Origin: Bacteroidota bacterium | GTDB taxonomy: Bacteria; Bacteroidota; Bacteroidia; Bacteroidales; Cfx3-03 | Reading direction: 5' to 3' | Assembly (NCBI GenBank): GCA_030706265.1 | Contig: JAUZOX010000003.1 | Coordinates: 1-28,816 of the forward strand | Length of the DNA stretch: 28,816 bases | Shown here: positions 6,470 to 14,848 of the stretch, piece by piece | Layout: every line of letters starts with the position of its first letter | Position numbering within the stretch: the first letter of the stretch is position 1 | Notes under the pieces: generated by a model | What the model was told of the DNA's origin: nothing | What the model saw: the letters and a program-made list of their open reading frames with translations, nothing else | Databases searched by the model: none | Made by a program: the position numbers and the translations under genes

Positions 6470-7099
6470 ATGTCAGGAATTATTGGAAGAAAAATAGGAA
6501 TGACTAGTATTTTCGATGCCTCTGGTAAAAATACGCCATGCACTGTAATCGAAGCTGGTCCTTGTGTAGTAACCCAGATCAAGACGAAAGCCAAAGACGG
6601 GTACGATGCAATTCAAATGGCCTATGGCGATAAGAAGGAGAAAAATACTCCGAAAGCTTTAATGGGTCACTTTGCAAAGGCAAAAACTACACCAAAACAA
6701 TATGTAGCCGAATTTACCGGTTTTGAAGATGATCATGGTCACGTACTTGGCGGATCCATCAATGTGGATGTCTTCCAGGAAGGTGAATATGTTGATGTCG
6801 TGGGACAATCAAAAGGAAAAGGATTTCAGGGCGTTGTGACCCGTTATAACTTTCAGGGTGTTGGTGGTACGACTCACGGCCAACACAACAGGTTAAGGCA
6901 TCCTGGTTCTCTTGGTGCATCTTCTTATCCTTCACGGGTTTTCAAAGGAATGCGTATGGCCGGTCAGTTAGGCGGGCATAGGGTTAAAATGATTAACCTT
7001 CAGATCATGAAAATTGTTTCTGAGAAAAATCTGATCATTGTTAAAGGTTCTGTTCCTGGTCCAAGTGGTTCATTTTTAATTATTGAAAGATGGAGTTAA
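6470..7099 (+). CDS. rplC: Large ribosomal subunit protein L3
   Basis: This 209-residue protein is an early 50S assembly protein near the peptidyl-transferase centre. It has IGRKIGMTSIF at the N-terminus, and the extension GKGFQGVVTRYNFQG...THGQHNRLRHPGSLGASSYPSRVFKGMRMAGQLGG, which reaches the catalytic centre and contains the Gln that is methylated in E. coli. The last 10 nt overlap the start of rplD, so translation of L3 and L4 is probably coupled. Confidence 0.97.
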   Translation: MSGIIGRKIGMTSIFDASGKNTPCTVIEAGPCVVTQIKTKAKDGYDAIQMAYGDKKEKNTPKALMGHFAKAKTTPKQYVAEFTGFEDDHGHVLGGSINVDVFQEGEYVDVVGQSKGKGFQGVVTRYNFQGVGGTTHGQHNRLRHPGSLGASSYPSRVFKGMRMAGQLGGHRVKMINLQIMKIVSEKNLIIVKGSVPGPSGSFLIIERWS

Positions 7100-7719
7100 C
7101 AGTATATAATATCAAAGGAGAAAAGACTGCTAAGACGGTGACGTTAAACGACGAAGTCTTTAATGTTACTCCAAATGATCACGCAATTTACCTGGATGTT
7201 AAGCAATATTTGGCTAATCAACGTCAGGGAACGCATGACTCACTTGAGAAGTCTACTATTTCAGGGAGTACCCGTAAACTGAAAAGACAAAAAGGGACTG
7301 GTGGCGCACGTGCTGGTAGCATCAAGTCACCCCTGCTCCGTGGAGGTGCCCGTGTATTTGGCCCTCATCCCCGTGATTACCGGTTCAAGTTGAATATCAA
7401 GTTGAAAAGGCTTGCTCGTAAATCAGCCCTCTCATATAAGGCCAAAAACAATAATATCATCGTAGTGGAAGACTTCGATTTTGAAGCACCCAGAACCAAA
7501 TCGATGGTAGAATTGCTTAAAAACCTTAATATTAATGACAAAAGAACGATATTTATCGTATCCGAAGCAAATAAAAACGTATATTTGTCGTCCCGAAATC
7601 TAAGCCAAACCAGGCTTGTAAAAGCTTCTAATCTAAATACATATGAGATTATGAATGCTCATAATCTGGTAATAGTTGAGAGCTCGATCAACGAGATTGA
7701 ACAAACATTCGGTAAGTAA
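7090..7719 (+). CDS. rplD: Large ribosomal subunit protein L4
   Basis: This 209-residue protein has a globular domain plus a basic loop (about 60-105, STRKLKRQKGTGGARAG and LRGGARVFGPHPRDY) that reaches the exit tunnel next to L22. Changes in that loop cause macrolide resistance elsewhere; it looks wild type here. The ATG lies inside the 3' end of rplC. In gamma-proteobacteria L4 represses its own operon; whether that holds in this phylum is not shown by the sequence. Confidence 0.97.
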   Translation: MELTVYNIKGEKTAKTVTLNDEVFNVTPNDHAIYLDVKQYLANQRQGTHDSLEKSTISGSTRKLKRQKGTGGARAGSIKSPLLRGGARVFGPHPRDYRFKLNIKLKRLARKSALSYKAKNNNIIVVEDFDFEAPRTKSMVELLKNLNINDKRTIFIVSEANKNVYLSSRNLSQTRLVKASNLNTYEIMNAHNLVIVESSINEIEQTFGK

Positions 7720-7752
7720 TTCATTCACTTTCAGACTAAACTGTTAAAAGAA

Positions 7753-8043
7753 ATGAGCATTATAATCAAACCGATCATAACGGAGAAGATGACAGCTATG
7801 GGCGAAAAGCTGAACCGATATGGTTTTATTGTGCAGCGTAATGCAAATAAACTGCAGATAAAAAAAGCCATTGAAGATTTATACGGAGTACAGATCCGTG
7901 GCGTAAATACCCTGGTTATCCCCGGAAAGACCAAATCCCGCTATACTAAAAGAGGATATATGAGTGGGCAAACAAGTGCTTATAAAAAAGCAATTGTTAC
8001 GTTAAAAGAAGGTGAAACTATTGATTTTTATAGCAATATCTAA
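7753..8043 (+). CDS. rplW: Large ribosomal subunit protein L23
   Basis: This 96-residue protein sits at the tunnel exit and docks trigger factor and SRP. The start IIIKPIITEKMT, the KANKLQIKKAIEDLYGVQIRGVNTLV core (as RNANKLQ here) and the basic TKSRYTKRGYMSGQTSAYKKAIVTL loop are family hallmarks. It lies 33 nt after rplD and 4 nt before rplB, consistent with one transcript. Confidence 0.97.
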   Translation: MSIIIKPIITEKMTAMGEKLNRYGFIVQRNANKLQIKKAIEDLYGVQIRGVNTLVIPGKTKSRYTKRGYMSGQTSAYKKAIVTLKEGETIDFYSNI

Positions 8044-8047
8044 TTAA

Positions 8048-8872
8048 ATGGCTTTAAAAAAATTCAAACCGACAACATCAAGTCAACGCTTTAAGGTGAT
8101 AAGCGGATTTGATGATATTACCTGCAGCACTCCGGAAAAGAGCTTGCTTCTTCCAAAGAGCAAGTCGGGTGGTAGGAATAACGAGGGTAAGATGACCATG
8201 CGCTATATGGGTGGTGGTCATAAGCAGATGTATCGTGTTATCGACTTTAAACGCGACAAAGACGGGGTTCCCGCAAGAGTCCAGACGATAGAATACGATC
8301 CAAACCGCACTGCCCGTATCGCTCTGTTGGTTTATGCCGATGGTGAAAAACGCTATATCATCGCTCCCCAGGGCCTGAAAGTAGGCCAGGAGATTCTCAC
8401 GGGAAAAGGCGTAGTTCCCGAAATTGGTAATACTCTCTTCTTGAGTGAAATTCCTTTCGGAACATTGATTCACAATATCGAGCTTAAACCAGAACAAGGA
8501 GGCAAGATCGTTCGCAGTGCCGGTACTTCCGCACAGCTGATGTCACGTGACAGCAAGTATGCAGTCATTAAGATGCCTTCAGGAGAAACCCGCATGGTTT
8601 TGCAGACTTGCAAAGCTACCATCGGTATCGTTTCTAACGGAGACCATAGTCTTGAAGTCTCCGGTAAAGCTGGTCGTACACGTTGGCTGGGACGTCGTCC
8701 CCGTGTTCGTGGAGTTGTAATGAATCCGGTCGATCATCCAATGGGTGGTGGTGAAGGTAGATCGTCAGGTGGACATCCGAGATCCCGTAAAGGTATGCCT
8801 GCTAAGGGCTATAAGACCAGATCCCTTAAAAAAGACTCTAACCGTCTTATTATTGAAAGAAGGAAAAAGTAA
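8048..8872 (+). CDS. rplB: Large ribosomal subunit protein L2
   Basis: This 274-residue protein binds 23S rRNA domain IV and is needed for subunit association and peptidyl-transferase activity. The MALKKFKPTTSSQRFK start and two RNA-binding domains are visible. The conserved NPVDHPMGGGEGR loop, with the functionally important His, lies near residues 226-238, and the end is SNRLIIERRKK. Normal length; only 4 nt separate it from rplW. Confidence 0.98.
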   Translation: MALKKFKPTTSSQRFKVISGFDDITCSTPEKSLLLPKSKSGGRNNEGKMTMRYMGGGHKQMYRVIDFKRDKDGVPARVQTIEYDPNRTARIALLVYADGEKRYIIAPQGLKVGQEILTGKGVVPEIGNTLFLSEIPFGTLIHNIELKPEQGGKIVRSAGTSAQLMSRDSKYAVIKMPSGETRMVLQTCKATIGIVSNGDHSLEVSGKAGRTRWLGRRPRVRGVVMNPVDHPMGGGEGRSSGGHPRSRKGMPAKGYKTRSLKKDSNRLIIERRKK

Positions 8873-8894
8873 TTTGAATTAAAGCTTTAAAAAC

Positions 8895-9173
8895 ATGAGT
8901 CGTTCACTTAAGAAAGGTCCGTTCGTTCACTTTAAGCTCGAAAAAAAGGTACTTGCAGCAGTAGACACGAAGAAAAAGGTGGTAATCAAAACCTGGTCAC
9001 GTGCTTCAATGATACTTCCCGACTTTGTCGGACAGACCATTGCCGTTCACAACGGGAATAAATTTATACCGGTTTATATAACCGAGAATATGGTTGGCCA
9101 TAAACTTGGTGAATTTGCGCCTACGCGTAACTTCAGAGGCCATTCAGGAAGCAAGGATAAAGGTAAAAAATAA
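8895..9173 (+). CDS. rpsS: Small ribosomal subunit protein S19
   Basis: This 92-residue protein is in the 30S head, next to S13 and the A-site finger. SRSLKKGPFV at the start, KTWSRASMILPDFVGQTIAVHNG in the middle and VGHKLGEFAPTRNFRGHSG near the end are the conserved blocks. The Lys-rich tail is ordinary. It sits between rplB and rplV as in most bacteria. Confidence 0.98.
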   Translation: MSRSLKKGPFVHFKLEKKVLAAVDTKKKVVIKTWSRASMILPDFVGQTIAVHNGNKFIPVYITENMVGHKLGEFAPTRNFRGHSGSKDKGKK

Positions 9174-9189
9174 GAAACTCTAAGAAATA

Positions 9190-9603
9190 ATGGGAGCTAG
9201 AAAACATATCAGCGCAGAAAAGAAGAAGCTGGAAATGAAGGATGTTAGCTTTGCAAAGCTTAACAATTGCCCCACCTCTCCGCGCAAAATGAGACTGCTT
9301 ACACAGCTCATCAGTGGTAAGGATGTGGTTACTGCTTTCGGTATTCTCAAACATACGCCTAAGGAAGCAGGCGGACGCCTTTATAAATTATTGCTTTCTG
9401 CTGTAAACAATTGGCAAGCCAAGAATGAAGGAGTTCGTTATGAAGACAGTAATCTTTATGTCAAAGAGGTAAAGGTTGATGCCGGTCGGATGATCAAACG
9501 GGTATCTCCTGCTCCTCAGGGAAGAGCCAACAGGATCCGTAAACGTTCTAACCATGTTACACTTGTTGTAGACAGCAGAACAAAAGCTAATAAAGAAGAG
9601 TAA
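9190..9603 (+). CDS. rplV: Large ribosomal subunit protein L22
   Basis: This encodes 137 residues, somewhat longer than the roughly 110 of E. coli because of an N-terminal extension (about 20 residues, Lys/Glu-rich) common in Bacteroidota. The core NCPTSPRKMRLLTQLISGK and the tunnel-lining hairpin MIKRVSPAPQGRANRIRKRSNHVTLVV are present. The hairpin shapes the constriction with L4. It lies 16 nt after rpsS. Confidence 0.97.
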   Translation: MGARKHISAEKKKLEMKDVSFAKLNNCPTSPRKMRLLTQLISGKDVVTAFGILKHTPKEAGGRLYKLLLSAVNNWQAKNEGVRYEDSNLYVKEVKVDAGRMIKRVSPAPQGRANRIRKRSNHVTLVVDSRTKANKEE

Positions 9604-9639
9604 ACAGCAGTTTTTACACATTGAAACGCATATAGTTTA

Positions 9640-10392
9640 ATGGGACAAAAAACAAATCCAATAGGTAACAGACTAGGTATCATCAAGGGATGGGATTCTA
9701 GTTGGTATGGCGGTAAGGATTTTGCCTTCAAGCTGATTGAAGACGATAAAATCCGGAAATATCTGAATGCCCGCTTGGCTAAAGCCGGTATTTCAACTAT
9801 CAGTATTGAGCGTACCTTAAAACTTGTTACTGTTACAATTAATACAGCTCGTCCCGGGATCATTATTGGAAAAGGTGGTCAGGAAGTTGACAAGTTGAAA
9901 GAAGAACTAAAGAAACTCACTGGTAAAGAAATCCAGATCAATATTTCAGAGATTAAACGTCCGGAAATTGATGCTGTTATCGTAGCCGCTGCTATTTCTA
10001 AACAGATCGAAGGTCGTATTTCATACCGTCGTGCTATCAAGACGAGTATTGCTTCGGCAATGCGCATCGGTGCGGAAGGTATCAAGGTACAAATCAGCGG
10101 TCGTTTGGGGGGGGCTGAAATGGCTCGTCGTGAACAGTACAAGGAAGGCCGTATTCCTTTGCATACGCTGCGTGCCGATATCGATTTTGCATTAAGCGAA
10201 GCACATACTACCTATGGTCGCATCGGTGTTAAGGTATGGATCTGCAAAGGTGAAATCTATGGCAAAGTTGATTTGGTTCCAAGCACCGAAAGTGTAGCCA
10301 AGAGTAGCAAAACAGGTAGCGCTCAGCCACAAAGAGGGGGCAAACCCAATGCAGGTGGTGGACGCAATCGTACTAACCGTAACAAAAGATAA
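9640..10392 (+). CDS. rpsC: Small ribosomal subunit protein S3
   Basis: This 250-residue protein lies at the mRNA entry tunnel and contributes to mRNA helicase activity. A type II KH domain is visible around GIIIGKGGQEVDKLKEEL (about 74-91). The conserved C-terminal domain holds SYRRAIKTSIASAMRIGAEG, ISGRLGGAEMARREQYKEG and HTTYGRIGVKVWI. The tail (about 217-250) is a low-complexity Gly/Asn/Arg stretch, longer and more basic than in E. coli, probably a disordered rRNA-binding extension. Confidence 0.98.
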   Translation: MGQKTNPIGNRLGIIKGWDSSWYGGKDFAFKLIEDDKIRKYLNARLAKAGISTISIERTLKLVTVTINTARPGIIIGKGGQEVDKLKEELKKLTGKEIQINISEIKRPEIDAVIVAAAISKQIEGRISYRRAIKTSIASAMRIGAEGIKVQISGRLGGAEMARREQYKEGRIPLHTLRADIDFALSEAHTTYGRIGVKVWICKGEIYGKVDLVPSTESVAKSSKTGSAQPQRGGKPNAGGGRNRTNRNKR

Positions 10393-10428
10393 ACGATTTA
10401 AATCGTAACCCTTTAACAACAATCAATA

Positions 10429-10857
10429 ATGTTACAACCTAAGAAAACCAAATATAGGAAGCAGCAAAAGGGCAAAATCAAAGGCAATACCAAACGTGGT
10501 GCTGAACTGGCCTTCGGATCATTCGGTCTGAAGACCCTGGAGGAAGCGATGTTAACGGGTCGTCAGATTGAAGCAGCCCGTCAGGCGCTTTCGCGTTACA
10601 TGAAACGTGAGGGACAGGTTTGGATCAAGGTTTTTCCTGACAAACCTATTACTAAGAAACCGGCCGAAGTCCGTATGGGTAAAGGTAAGGGTGCTCCCGA
10701 ATACTTTGTTGCACGCATAGCTCCAGGTAGAATTCTTTTCGAAGCAGAAGGAGTTCCTTTGGAAGTTGCAAAGGAAGCTTTGAGATTAGCTGCTCAGAAA
10801 CTCCCTGTCATGACAAAGTTTATTGTTCGCAGAGATTATGTTGAAGAAACAATTTAA
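10429..10857 (+). CDS. rplP: Large ribosomal subunit protein L16
   Basis: This 142-residue protein organises the A-site tRNA region of the 50S subunit. Family marks are the basic start MLQPKKTKYRKQQKGKIKG, the LTGRQIEAARQALSRYMKREGQVWIKVFPDKPIT block and MGKGKGAPEYFVARIAPGRILFE, containing the arginine that is hydroxylated in some bacteria. It is 8 nt before rpmC. Confidence 0.98.
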   Translation: MLQPKKTKYRKQQKGKIKGNTKRGAELAFGSFGLKTLEEAMLTGRQIEAARQALSRYMKREGQVWIKVFPDKPITKKPAEVRMGKGKGAPEYFVARIAPGRILFEAEGVPLEVAKEALRLAAQKLPVMTKFIVRRDYVEETI

Positions 10858-10865
10858 GGAAAAGG

Positions 10866-11081
10866 ATGAAACCACAAGTAATTAGAGAGCTATCGACCAA
10901 GGACCTCCAGGAACGTTTGGAGGAAGAAAAAAGACAGCTCACCCGTTTGAAAATCAATCACGCTGTTTCTCCACTCGAAAATCCGATGAGAATTAAGGCC
11001 ATGCGCAGGGATATCGCTCGTATGACTGCAGAACTGTGCCACAGGGCTACTCAGGAAGCATTAAAAACGAACCAAAAGTAA
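10866..11081 (+). CDS. rpmC: Large ribosomal subunit protein L29
   Basis: This 71-residue, all-helical protein lies next to L23 at the tunnel exit. The IRELSTKDLQERLEEEKRQLTRLKINHAVSPLENPMRIKAMRRDIAR pattern (two antiparallel helices, with an ENPMRIK-type turn) is typical. It lies between L16 and S17 in the standard order, with spacings of 8 and 10 nt. Confidence 0.96.
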   Translation: MKPQVIRELSTKDLQERLEEEKRQLTRLKINHAVSPLENPMRIKAMRRDIARMTAELCHRATQEALKTNQK

Positions 11082-11091
11082 TTTTTAAGCG

Positions 11092-11349
11092 ATGGAAGAA
11101 AGAAATTTAAGAAAAGAGAAGACAGGGATTGTTGTCAGCAATAAGATGGAGAAAACCATTATCGTTCAGGTTGAGCGCAGGGTTAAACACGGTAAATATG
11201 GCAAGTTCGTAAAAAGAACCAGCAAGTTTACGGCTCACGATGAAAAGAATGATTGCAGCATTGGTGACACTGTTCGCATTGCCGAAACAAGGCCCCTGAG
11301 TAAAACCAAATGTTGGAGATTAGTTGAAATCACAGAAAAGGTTAAGTAA
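11092..11349 (+). CDS. rpsQ: Small ribosomal subunit protein S17
   Basis: This 85-residue OB-fold protein is a primary 16S rRNA binder. RNLRKEKTGIVVSNKMEKTIIVQVERRVKHGKYGKFVKRTSKF and GDTVRIAETRPLSKTKCWRLVEI are the conserved blocks; the second is the usual S17 signature. It ends 2 nt before rplN, suggesting tight translational coupling. Confidence 0.98.
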   Translation: MEERNLRKEKTGIVVSNKMEKTIIVQVERRVKHGKYGKFVKRTSKFTAHDEKNDCSIGDTVRIAETRPLSKTKCWRLVEITEKVK

Positions 11350-11351
11350 TT

Positions 11352-11720
11352 ATGATACAGCAGGAATCTCGTTTATCCGTGGCTGATAACAGTGGTGCAA
11401 AGGAAGTGCTTTGCATACGGGTATTAGGCGGAACTAAAAAGAAATATGCCTCAGTAGGTGATAAAGTCATCGTAGCAGTTAAGAATGCCCTTCCTTCAGG
11501 AAACGTGAAGAAAGGCTCCGTTGCTAAAGCTGTGGTAGTACGCACAACAAAGGAAATTCGCAGGAATGACGGTTCATATATTCGTTTCGACGATAATGCA
11601 GTTGTACTGTTGAATAGCGCTGGTGAAATGAGCGGCACGCGTATTTTTGGGCCTGTAGCTCGTGAACTACGTGAAAAGCAATTTATGAAAATCGTATCTC
11701 TTGCACCTGAAGTGCTCTAA
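11352..11720 (+). CDS. rplN: Large ribosomal subunit protein L14
   Basis: This 122-residue protein lies at the subunit interface and is the docking site for RsfS and for bridge B5. MIQQESRLSVADNSGAKEVLCIRVLGG is the conserved N-terminus, followed by GDKVIVAVKNALPSG and GTRIFGPVARELREKQFMKIVSLAPEVL. The length is exactly that of the family. It starts 2 nt after rpsQ. Confidence 0.98.
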   Translation: MIQQESRLSVADNSGAKEVLCIRVLGGTKKKYASVGDKVIVAVKNALPSGNVKKGSVAKAVVVRTTKEIRRNDGSYIRFDDNAVVLLNSAGEMSGTRIFGPVARELREKQFMKIVSLAPEVL

Positions 11721-11739
11721 CCTAACAACCTTTTAAATC

Positions 11740-12012
11740 ATGCGCACGAAAATACATATTAAGAAAGGTGATACCATTGCAGTTATCACTGGCGATTCAA
11801 AGGGTAAACAAGGAAGAGTCCTTTCGATTGATGTTGAAAAGGAACGCGCTCTCGTTGAAGGCGTGAATCTGGTTTCAAAACATACCAAACCCAATGCCAA
11901 ACACCCTCAGGGTGGCGTTGTCAAGAAAGAGGCTCCAATCCACGTTAGTAATCTGATGCTCCTCGATGCATCGGGAAAACCTAGCAGAAAAGCGAAAACT
12001 ATTAAGAAATAA
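11740..12012 (+). CDS. rplX: Large ribosomal subunit protein L24
   Basis: This 90-residue protein starts 50S assembly near the tunnel exit. A KOW motif is plain at residues 4-30 (HIKKGDTIAVITGDSKGKQGRV). The VEGVNLVSKHTKPNAKHPQGGVVKKEAPIHVSNLMLLD stretch is the rest of the family signature. It is shorter than E. coli L24 (104 residues) at the C-terminal side, as is usual in this phylum. Confidence 0.97.
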   Translation: MRTKIHIKKGDTIAVITGDSKGKQGRVLSIDVEKERALVEGVNLVSKHTKPNAKHPQGGVVKKEAPIHVSNLMLLDASGKPSRKAKTIKK

Positions 12013-12032
12013 TCAGGGAAGGCTAAGAACCA

Positions 12033-12587
12033 ATGAGTTATATACCAAGACTTAAGGAAAAATACGCCAACGAGATTCAAAACACTCTTCAGGAAAAATT
12101 CCAGTACAAGAGTCCAATGCAGGTGCCGAAACTCGTTAAGATATGCGTAAATCAAGGACTAGGTGCAGCAATCGCAGACAAGAAACTGATTGATGCAGCC
12201 TTGACCGAAATGACGACGATAACCGGTCAAAAGGCCGTTGCTACCAAATCCAGGAAAGACATCTCGAACTTTAAGCTTCGTAAGGGTATGCCTATTGGTG
12301 TACGCGTTACCTTGCGTTCAGATCGGATGTATGAATTTCTGGATCGCTTAATCGCAGTATCAATACCTCGTATCCGCGACTTTCGTGGAATCAATGAAAA
12401 AGGCTTCGATGGCCGTGGCAATTATACATTAGGTATTCAGGAACAAATTATTTTCCCTGAAATCAATATCGACAAAGTTGCTAAGATCAGCGGTCTCGAT
12501 ATCACTTTTGTTACAACTGCTACGAGTGACCAGGAGTGCCTGGCCCTTTTGAAAGAATTTGGATTACCATTCAAAAATCAAAAATAA
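12033..12587 (+). CDS. rplE: Large ribosomal subunit protein L5
   Basis: This 184-residue protein binds 5S rRNA and forms bridge B1b. It contains VPKLVKICVNQGLGAA, the ITGQKAVATKSRKDISNFKLRKGMPIGVRVTLRSDRMYEFLDRLI core and DFRGINEKGFDGRGNYTLGIQEQIIFPEI. It is followed after only 3 nt by rpsN. Confidence 0.98.
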   Translation: MSYIPRLKEKYANEIQNTLQEKFQYKSPMQVPKLVKICVNQGLGAAIADKKLIDAALTEMTTITGQKAVATKSRKDISNFKLRKGMPIGVRVTLRSDRMYEFLDRLIAVSIPRIRDFRGINEKGFDGRGNYTLGIQEQIIFPEINIDKVAKISGLDITFVTTATSDQECLALLKEFGLPFKNQK

Positions 12588-12590
12588 GAT

Positions 12591-12860
12591 ATGGCTAAGG
12601 AATCAATTAAAGCAAGAGAGGTAAAGCGTCAAAAACTTGTAGCTAAATATGCTACTAAACGAGCTGAATTGAAGGCTGCAGGTGATTACATCGGATTGCA
12701 GAAACTTCCCAAAAATTCATGCCCGGTTCGTTTACATAATCGTTGTAAATTAACGGGACGTCCAAAAGGGTATATGCGCCAGTTTGGCATTTCTCGTATC
12801 AATTTTCGTTTTATGGCCCTGGACGGTCAAATTCCGGGAGTTAAAAAAGCAAGCTGGTAA
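12591..12860 (+). CDS. rpsN: Small ribosomal subunit protein S14 (zinc-free type)
   Basis: This 89-residue protein is the long, zinc-independent S14 form. The CxxC...CxxC knuckles of the 61-residue type are absent; only isolated Cys residues occur in KNSCPVRLHNRCKLTGRPKGYMRQFGISRINFR. It helps assemble the 30S head with S3 and S10. The end IPGVKKASW is typical. An unusually long 80-nt gap with a promoter-like element follows. Confidence 0.97.
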   Translation: MAKESIKAREVKRQKLVAKYATKRAELKAAGDYIGLQKLPKNSCPVRLHNRCKLTGRPKGYMRQFGISRINFRFMALDGQIPGVKKASW

Positions 12861-12865
12861 TTTAC

Positions 12866-12873
12866 TATCTTTG
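12866..12873 (+). promoter_or_regulatory. Candidate internal promoter element (-7 box) before rpsH
   Basis: TATCTTTG followed by CAAC matches the TAnnTTTG box of Bacteroidota, in one of the longest gaps of the S10-spc part (80 nt). No TTG is found at the expected distance upstream, so it may be weak or extended-type. It could boost the distal spc/alpha genes. Confidence 0.4.
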
Positions 12874-12940
12874 CAACTGAATTGAGAGATTCAAAAAAAA
12901 ATCAAGATTAATTAATATCACATAATCGTTAAATTATTTT

Positions 12941-13339
12941 ATGGTTACTGATCCTATTGCAGATTATCTGACGAGAATAAGGAATGCCGTGATGGCCAAC
13001 CACAGGGTTGTAGAGATTCCTGCATCTAGAATCAAAAAGGAGATAACCAAAATTCTTTTTGAACAGGGGTATATTCTTAACTACAAGTTTGAAGATGAGG
13101 GGATTCCCGGCATCATCAAAATTGCTTTGAAATTTCATCCTGTAAGCAAGATGCCTGCTATTAATACGTTAAGTCGTATTAGTAAGCCCGGTTTGCGTAA
13201 ATACGCAAGCCATGATAAGCTCCCTCGAGTATTAAATGGTCTGGGTATCGCTATCCTGTCCACATCACAGGGAATTATGACCAATAAAGAAGCCCAAAAA
13301 CGCGGTATTGGCGGGGAAGTATTATGTTACATCAGCTAG
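12941..13339 (+). CDS. rpsH: Small ribosomal subunit protein S8
   Basis: This 132-residue protein is a central 30S assembly protein that binds helix 21 of 16S rRNA. TDPIADYLTRIRNAVMANHRVVEIPASRIKKEITKIL is the N-terminal signature. PRVLNGLGIAILSTSQGIMTNKEAQKRGIGGEVLCYI is the C-terminal one and carries the rRNA-binding STSxG loop. In E. coli S8 represses the spc operon; no such site can be confirmed here. Confidence 0.98.
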   Translation: MVTDPIADYLTRIRNAVMANHRVVEIPASRIKKEITKILFEQGYILNYKFEDEGIPGIIKIALKFHPVSKMPAINTLSRISKPGLRKYASHDKLPRVLNGLGIAILSTSQGIMTNKEAQKRGIGGEVLCYIS

Positions 13340-13356
13340 TAGAGGAGGCTTAAACT

Positions 13357-13914
13357 ATGTCAAGAGTAGGAAAATTACCTATCGCGATTCCAGAGGGAGT
13401 AAAGGTTACTGTAAGTGATAAAAATTTGGTAACCGTCAAGGGAAAACTGGGCGAATTAACGCAGCAAGTTGATCCCTGTATCACAGTTAAAGTTGAAGGT
13501 TCAACCATCATCGTTGAACGTAATACCGATCAAAATCGCCATCGTGCTTTGCATGGTTTATACCGTGCATTGATTGCCAATATGGTAAAGGGCGTTTCTG
13601 AAGGATTCAAAGTCGTTCAAGAGTTGGTGGGTGTAGGATATAAAGCCAGTGCAATCGGACAAGTTCTGGAATTAGCACTTGGTTACTCACATAATATTTT
13701 TGTTGATTTGCCGGTTGAAATTAAGGTTGAAACTGTTACCGAACGTGGTAAGAATCCAATTATCACCCTTACTTCATATGACAAACAACTACTGGGCCAG
13801 GTAGCGGCCAAAATTCGATCACTTCGTAAACCTGAACCTTACAAGGGTAAAGGTATCCGCTTCCTTGACGAAGTTGTTCGCAGGAAAGCTGGTAAGTCAG
13901 GTGAAAAGAAATAA
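13357..13914 (+). CDS. rplF: Large ribosomal subunit protein L6
   Basis: This 185-residue protein lies near the sarcin-ricin loop and factor-binding site. It has two homologous alpha/beta domains: SRVGKLPIAIPEGVKV at the start, the linker HRALHGLYRALIANMVKGVSEGFK, and the C-terminal PEPYKGKGIRFLDEVVRRKAGKSGEKK. Normal length. It lies 17 nt after rpsH. Confidence 0.98.
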   Translation: MSRVGKLPIAIPEGVKVTVSDKNLVTVKGKLGELTQQVDPCITVKVEGSTIIVERNTDQNRHRALHGLYRALIANMVKGVSEGFKVVQELVGVGYKASAIGQVLELALGYSHNIFVDLPVEIKVETVTERGKNPIITLTSYDKQLLGQVAAKIRSLRKPEPYKGKGIRFLDEVVRRKAGKSGEKK

Positions 13915-13941
13915 TGTTCAAATTATTAATTCCTTAAGAGG

Positions 13942-14313
13942 ATGGCTATCAAGAAAATAAAAACAAGTAGAGAATACAGACGGAATCGTATTAAGCTAAG
14001 AATCAGGAAGATAGTAAAAGGTACTCCTGAGTGTCCCCGCTTAACCGTTTTCCGCAGTAACAGGCAAATTTACGTTCAGGTTATTGATGATACCCAGGGT
14101 CGTACTCTTGTTTCTGCTTCATCAAAAGTTGAAGCAATTGCTAACCAAAAAGTAACCAAGATTGAACAAGCTCGTCAGCTTGGTCGTCTGATTGCCGAAC
14201 GTACATTAGAAGCCGGAATTAATTCCGTGGTTTTTGATCGTAATGGTTATTTGTATCATGGTAGAGTAAAATCATTGGCCGAAGCAGCCAGAGAAGGAGG
14301 CCTTAAATTTTAA
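13942..14313 (+). CDS. rplR: Large ribosomal subunit protein L18
   Basis: This 123-residue protein binds 5S rRNA together with L5. The basic N-terminus (RRNRIKLRIRKIVKGTPECPRLTVFRSNRQIYVQVIDDTQGRTLVSASS) and the Gly-rich end FDRNGYLYHGRVKSLAEAAREGGLKF are the family signatures. It is 5 nt before rpsE. Confidence 0.98.
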   Translation: MAIKKIKTSREYRRNRIKLRIRKIVKGTPECPRLTVFRSNRQIYVQVIDDTQGRTLVSASSKVEAIANQKVTKIEQARQLGRLIAERTLEAGINSVVFDRNGYLYHGRVKSLAEAAREGGLKF

Positions 14314-14318
14314 TCATT

Positions 14319-14837
14319 ATGCCAAACGTAAACGTAAAAAGAGTTAAATCGAGCGAAATAGAATTCAAGGATAAACTTGTTGCTATTAATCGCGTAACCA
14401 AAGTAACAAAAGGTGGCAGAACTTTCAGCTTTTCAGCGATTGTTGTTGTTGGAAATGAAAATGGAGTAGTAGGGCATGGACTTGGAAAAGCCAAGGAAGT
14501 TACCTCTGCTATCGCCAAAGGAATTGACGATGCCAAGAAGAACTTAATAAAGGTTCCTGTATTTAAGGGTACGATACCCCACGAACAATACGGAAAATAT
14601 AGTGGCGCATTGGTTTATATCAAACCAGCCGCACCCGGTACTGGAGTAATCGCCGGTGGTGCTATGCGTGCCGTATTGGAAAGTGTGGGCATTAAAGACG
14701 TGCTTGCTAAATCAAAAGGTTCTTCGAATCCACATAGTGTAGTGAAGGCAACCATCAATGCGTTGATGCTGCTGAGAGATCCTCAGACTATCGGCCAATT
14801 GAGAGGCGTGGGTATTGATAAAGTATTTAATGGCTAA
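14319..14837 (+). CDS. rpsE: Small ribosomal subunit protein S5
   Basis: This 172-residue protein works with S4 and S12 in decoding fidelity and with S3/S4 at the mRNA entry. The dsRBD-like N-terminal domain (FKDKLVAINRVTKVTKGGRTFSFSAIVVVGNENGVVGHGLGKAKEV) covers the spectinomycin loop. The second domain holds PAAPGTGVIAGGAMRAVLESVGIKDVLAKSKGSSNPHSVVKAT. No spectinomycin-resistance deletion is seen. Confidence 0.98.
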   Translation: MPNVNVKRVKSSEIEFKDKLVAINRVTKVTKGGRTFSFSAIVVVGNENGVVGHGLGKAKEVTSAIAKGIDDAKKNLIKVPVFKGTIPHEQYGKYSGALVYIKPAAPGTGVIAGGAMRAVLESVGIKDVLAKSKGSSNPHSVVKATINALMLLRDPQTIGQLRGVGIDKVFNG

Positions 14838-14848
14838 TCCTTGAAACG

